The notes beneath the pieces were generated by a model. That model made no database searches. It saw nothing but the letters and a program-made list of their open reading frames with translations, and had not been told where the DNA came from. From assembly GCA_027592155.1 (NCBI GenBank), contig JAQCKY010000088.1, positions 1 to 7,753 on the forward strand: DNA of 7,753 bases, read 5' to 3'. Positions 4,691 through 7,753 of the stretch are shown piece by piece; position 1 is the stretch's first letter, and every line of letters begins with the position of its first letter. The position numbers were made by a program, and so were the translations under genes. Source of the DNA: Pseudomonadota bacterium (GTDB lineage Bacteria; Pseudomonadota; Alphaproteobacteria; Rhodospirillales; UBA2165).

Positions 4691-7600
4691 ATGGGCCTTA
4701 TTAAATTAGCGATCCAGCGGCCGACGGCGGTGCTATCGGTTGTGTTTATGATTGTTCTCGCTGGCGTTGTCGCTCTTCAGGCCATCCCCATTCAGCTGAC
4801 CCCGGATACCAGAAAGCCCGTCCTCACGATTTTCACGACCTGGGCCGGTGCGTCGGCCTTGGAGGTGGAGCGCGAGATCACCAACCGCCAAGAAGACGCT
4901 CTGCGAGGAATTGAGGGCCTCATCGAGATCGACAGTGCGTCCCGCGATAGTGGCGCCCGTATGGTGTTAAGTTTTGGAATCGGCACCAACATGGATCGCG
5001 CGCTGATGCTGGTGAGTAACCGCCTTAGCAATATTAATGGTATTCCCTCCGAAGCGCAGGAGCCTCGAATCCGCACTCGTGACGCTGAAGACAACCCCAT
5101 CGCTTGGTTCTCGGTCACCACCGCGCCGGAAAATACCAAACCCATTTACGCCTATGGGCGATTGTTAGAGGACGTCGTACAGGACAGGCTTGAACGTATC
5201 CAAGGTGTTGGCTTAGTCAACGTCTGGGGTGGGCGGCATAACGAATTGAGGGTGATTATAGATCCCCAGCGAATGGCCCGATTTGGACTAACAATTTCGG
5301 AATTAGCCAGCACGCTGAGGGGCGCCAATGCCTCTATTTCGGCAGGCGACATCGACGAAGGAAAACGCCGCTACGTCGTGCGGACAGACAATGAGCTTTC
5401 CAGTATTGAACGTATTAACTCACTGGTGCTCAGGTCGCGCACTGATCCAGCGTCGGGCGGAATTTCACGAGTGACGGTCGGCGATATCGCGACGGTAGAA
5501 TACGAACTTGTCGAAGAAGATACCCAAATACGAAGTTCCGGCAGCGAAGCCATCATCGTCAATATAATCCGCGATACCGGCGTAAACGTTATCGAGGTCA
5601 TGAAGAAAATAAAGGAGGAGGTGAAGTCTCTCAACGAAGGCCCGCTCCGCCAGGCCGGTGTCGAAATGACTCAGGTCTCCGATGATGCCATCTATATCAA
5701 TTCCGCGATTGATTTGGTGCAGCAGAATATTGTTGTCGGCGGTCTGCTCGCGGCTCTTGTCCTCCTGATCTTCCTTCGGTCCTTTCGGGCGACCGTTATC
5801 ATCACGTTGGCGATCCCCGTCTCCGTCGTCGGAGCATTCGTCGCCATGTGGGCGATGGGCCGATCGATCAACGTAATCTCCCTCGCCGGTATCGCCTTTT
5901 CCGTCGGGATGGTCGTTGATGCGGCCATTGTGGTTTTAGAAAATATATACCGCCATCGACAATTAGGCGCATCTCGCGGCGAAGCAGCGTTGAAAGGCGC
6001 AGGCCAGGTTTGGGGCGCGATCTTTGTTTCCGCAGCCACCACGGTCATGGTGTTTGTCCCCATCCTCGTCATGAAGTTAGAAGTGGGTCAATTGTTCCGT
6101 GACATCGCCGTTGCGATTTCGGTCTCGGTGGTACTGTCGCTCATAGTCTCCATCACCGTGATCCCATCGTTGGCGAACGCGCTACTCAAAAAACCGATCA
6201 AAGAGGGCGATGGATTTCCACTTCCCGGGCTCGATCATTTCGCCCGTTGGTTCAAACGCTTCGTGCTCGCCTACACCCGCACCGTCATTTCCAGAAAATC
6301 GATTTCGGTGCTGGTCGTATTGGTCATTTGCGGTGTAACCGGCGTCGCAACCTGGGCGTTCCTACCCAAGCTGGAATATTTGCCTGACGGAAATCGAAAC
6401 CAGTTGTTCGCGCGCATTTCTCCGCCACCTGGATATAATCTAAAATCGATTGTCGAGATGGCGCAAAGGGCCGAGGCGCAAATAAAGCCGCTTCTGGCAA
6501 CCGAAGCCGATAAAGAAGCCCTCGCCGCCGGCAAGAGCACCGCTCCGGGAGAACCTCCCAAGATCGACCGTTTTTGGTTCATCATTCGGCGTGGCTTTAC
6601 CCTTGCAACGGCATCCGCATTGGATCCGACCAAAATCAATGACCTTGTACAGGTCATGGCACGGGCCATTAACAGTGAACCGGGGGCTCGTGGGTTCGTT
6701 AGACAATCCTCGCTGTTTGGGCGGGGATTCGGGGGTAACCGGAATGTCGACTTGGATATTTCGGGACCGGATCTCAACGACCTCGTAAACACCGCGAACC
6801 GTGCAATGCAAGTGGTCGGTGAGGTCTTCCCTCGAGACGAAGGAAATCAGGTGCGCGCCAATCCGAGCCTCCAACTGTTAACACCGGAAGTCCGGCTGTC
6901 TCCCGACCCGCAACGACTCGCCGATAACGGCATGACTGCGCGGGAGTTAGGCGAAGCCATCGACGCCTTTAATGACGGCATCAAGGTGGCGGAAGTAACA
7001 ATCAACGGCAAATTAACGGATCTCATGGTCCGCGGACCCTATAAGCAAATCGGACGGACTCAGGAGATCGACAACATCCCCGTCGTGACAAAATCAGGGA
7101 TGATCCTGCCGGCGAGTTCATTATCGAAAATCGAAGTCACCTCCGGACCAGACCAAATCCGTCACTATGATCGTGAGCGAAATATCAGCCTCCAAATTGC
7201 ACCGTCGCGGGATATTCCGCTGGAGACGGCCATGAAAATGGTTCGGGAAATCGTGGTCAAGCGGTTAACCGACGAAGGTCTCCCGGCCGGCATAAAACTG
7301 AGCATGTCGGGTACCGCCGATGCTCTGACCCAGACGTTCGACAATATGGTCATTAATTTGATCGCCGCCCTCATCATTGTTTATCTGGTTATGGCTATTT
7401 TGTTTGAGAGCTTCGTCTACCCCTTCGTCATCATGTTCTCTGTGCCGCTGGCGACCGCCGGGGGTGTCGGAGGTTTGGCGCTTCTCAATACGATCACCTT
7501 CCCACCTCTCGATATGCTGACGCTCTTGGGTTTCGTCATTCTGATCGGGATTGTGGTGAATAACGCCATTTTGCTGGTCCATCAAACCTTGGTGCATATC

Positions 7601-7753
7601 CGAGAAGAAGGTATGGCGCCGATTGAGGCGATTTTAGAATCGACCCGTAATCGGTTGCGGCCAATCTTCATGTCGACGCTGACAAGTGTCGTCGGCATGT
7701 TGCCGCTCGCCTTATTCCCCGGTGCCGGGTCGGAACTCTATCGTGGTCTTGGC
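4691..7753 (+). CDS. RND-family efflux permease subunit (HAE1/AcrB-like superfamily), C-terminus cut by window edge
   Basis: This is the inner-membrane, proton-driven pump that passes substrates to the adaptor and an outer-membrane channel. The frame is open for 1021 codons to the edge. Homologues are about 1020-1060 residues, so only the end of the TM11 region and TM12 should be missing. TM1 (about 12-31) is followed by the first porter half (33-340), TM2-TM6 from about 347, TM7 (about 538-558), the second porter half (about 565-880) and TM8 onward (from about 886). TM4 reads GIAFSVGMVVDAAIVVLEN with Asp410 and Ala411, where AcrB has two Asp. TM10 reads GIVVNNAILLVHQ with Asn957 where AcrB has the relay Lys. 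RLRPIFMSTL in TM11 keeps the conserved Arg. The ATG at 4691 has TAAGGA 6 bases upstream (4679-4684), and the adaptor ends 22 bases before, so the two form an operon. The substrate class cannot be read from sequence. Confidence 0.95.
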   Translation, partial: MGLIKLAIQRPTAVLSVVFMIVLAGVVALQAIPIQLTPDTRKPVLTIFTTWAGASALEVEREITNRQEDALRGIEGLIEIDSASRDSGARMVLSFGIGTNMDRALMLVSNRLSNINGIPSEAQEPRIRTRDAEDNPIAWFSVTTAPENTKPIYAYGRLLEDVVQDRLERIQGVGLVNVWGGRHNELRVIIDPQRMARFGLTISELASTLRGANASISAGDIDEGKRRYVVRTDNELSSIERINSLVLRSRTDPASGGISRVTVGDIATVEYELVEEDTQIRSSGSEAIIVNIIRDTGVNVIEVMKKIKEEVKSLNEGPLRQAGVEMTQVSDDAIYINSAIDLVQQNIVVGGLLAALVLLIFLRSFRATVIITLAIPVSVVGAFVAMWAMGRSINVISLAGIAFSVGMVVDAAIVVLENIYRHRQLGASRGEAALKGAGQVWGAIFVSAATTVMVFVPILVMKLEVGQLFRDIAVAISVSVVLSLIVSITVIPSLANALLKKPIKEGDGFPLPGLDHFARWFKRFVLAYTRTVISRKSISVLVVLVICGVTGVATWAFLPKLEYLPDGNRNQLFARISPPPGYNLKSIVEMAQRAEAQIKPLLATEADKEALAAGKSTAPGEPPKIDRFWFIIRRGFTLATASALDPTKINDLVQVMARAINSEPGARGFVRQSSLFGRGFGGNRNVDLDISGPDLNDLVNTANRAMQVVGEVFPRDEGNQVRANPSLQLLTPEVRLSPDPQRLADNGMTARELGEAIDAFNDGIKVAEVTINGKLTDLMVRGPYKQIGRTQEIDNIPVVTKSGMILPASSLSKIEVTSGPDQIRHYDRERNISLQIAPSRDIPLETAMKMVREIVVKRLTDEGLPAGIKLSMSGTADALTQTFDNMVINLIAALIIVYLVMAILFESFVYPFVIMFSVPLATAGGVGGLALLNTITFPPLDMLTLLGFVILIGIVVNNAILLVHQTLVHIREEGMAPIEAILESTRNRLRPIFMSTLTSVVGMLPLALFPGAGSELYRGLG

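Noticed and set aside
5692..6792. minus-strand open frames opposite the RND permease (5692-6072 and 6271-6792)
   Set aside because: The plus-strand permease frame is continuous through this region with correct transmembrane motifs, so these are shadows.
4691..7753. classification of the permease as a CusA-type heavy-metal pump from the TM4 DAA motif
   Set aside because: The TM10 sequence GIVVNNAILLVHQ and the lack of visible Met clusters do not fit CusA. The Asp-Ala pair alone is not diagnostic, so only the RND superfamily is claimed.
4691..7753. possible frameshift or internal stop in the permease
   Set aside because: Codon-by-codon reading from the ATG at 4691 stays open and on-family to the last base, so the gene is only truncated by the window.

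Overview
The window reads as chromosome from an alphaproteobacterium, probably of the Rhodospirillales type. GC is moderately high by eye, the Dxs carries the NDNDMSI form of its cofactor-binding segment, and a histone-deacetylase-like gene sits directly upstream of xseB-ispA-dxs. The genus cannot be fixed from this sequence. I see no RNA genes, insertion sequences, CRISPR arrays or phage genes.

Left half (1-2833, all on the minus strand). Transcription runs right to left through a zinc-dependent deacetylase-family gene (1901-2827), xseB (1575-1826), ispA (645-1559) and the first 200 codons of dxs (602 to the left edge). Dxs makes 1-deoxy-D-xylulose 5-phosphate at the entry of the MEP isoprenoid pathway, and IspA condenses C5 units to farnesyl diphosphate. 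XseB is the small subunit of exonuclease VII and a frequent, functionally unrelated passenger of this operon. The gaps are 73, 15 and 42 bases, so co-transcription is plausible.

Centre (about 2838-3159). A divergent intergenic region of roughly 320 bases has no convincing gene. It holds a strong 24-bp dyad (3031-3054) and a second AACCGGTT palindrome (3123-3130). These are candidate operator sites for the pump genes to the right.

Right half (3160-7753, plus strand). This is a two-gene tripartite efflux module: a secreted RND periplasmic adaptor (3160-4668) and an RND inner-membrane permease (4691 to the right edge, 1021 codons visible, C-terminus cut off). No outer-membrane channel gene is visible, but the adaptor keeps the RLS hairpin-tip motif used to dock TolC-like channels.

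The most unusual element is in the adaptor. The same roughly 30-residue, highly charged motif occurs once just after the signal peptide and again at the extreme C-terminus, each copy joined to the conserved core by a Gly/Lys-rich linker. The permease also departs from the AcrB proton-relay residues (Asp-Ala in TM4 and Asn in place of the TM10 Lys). Apart from these points the window is ordinary housekeeping and efflux content, and I do not see a wholly new multi-gene system.
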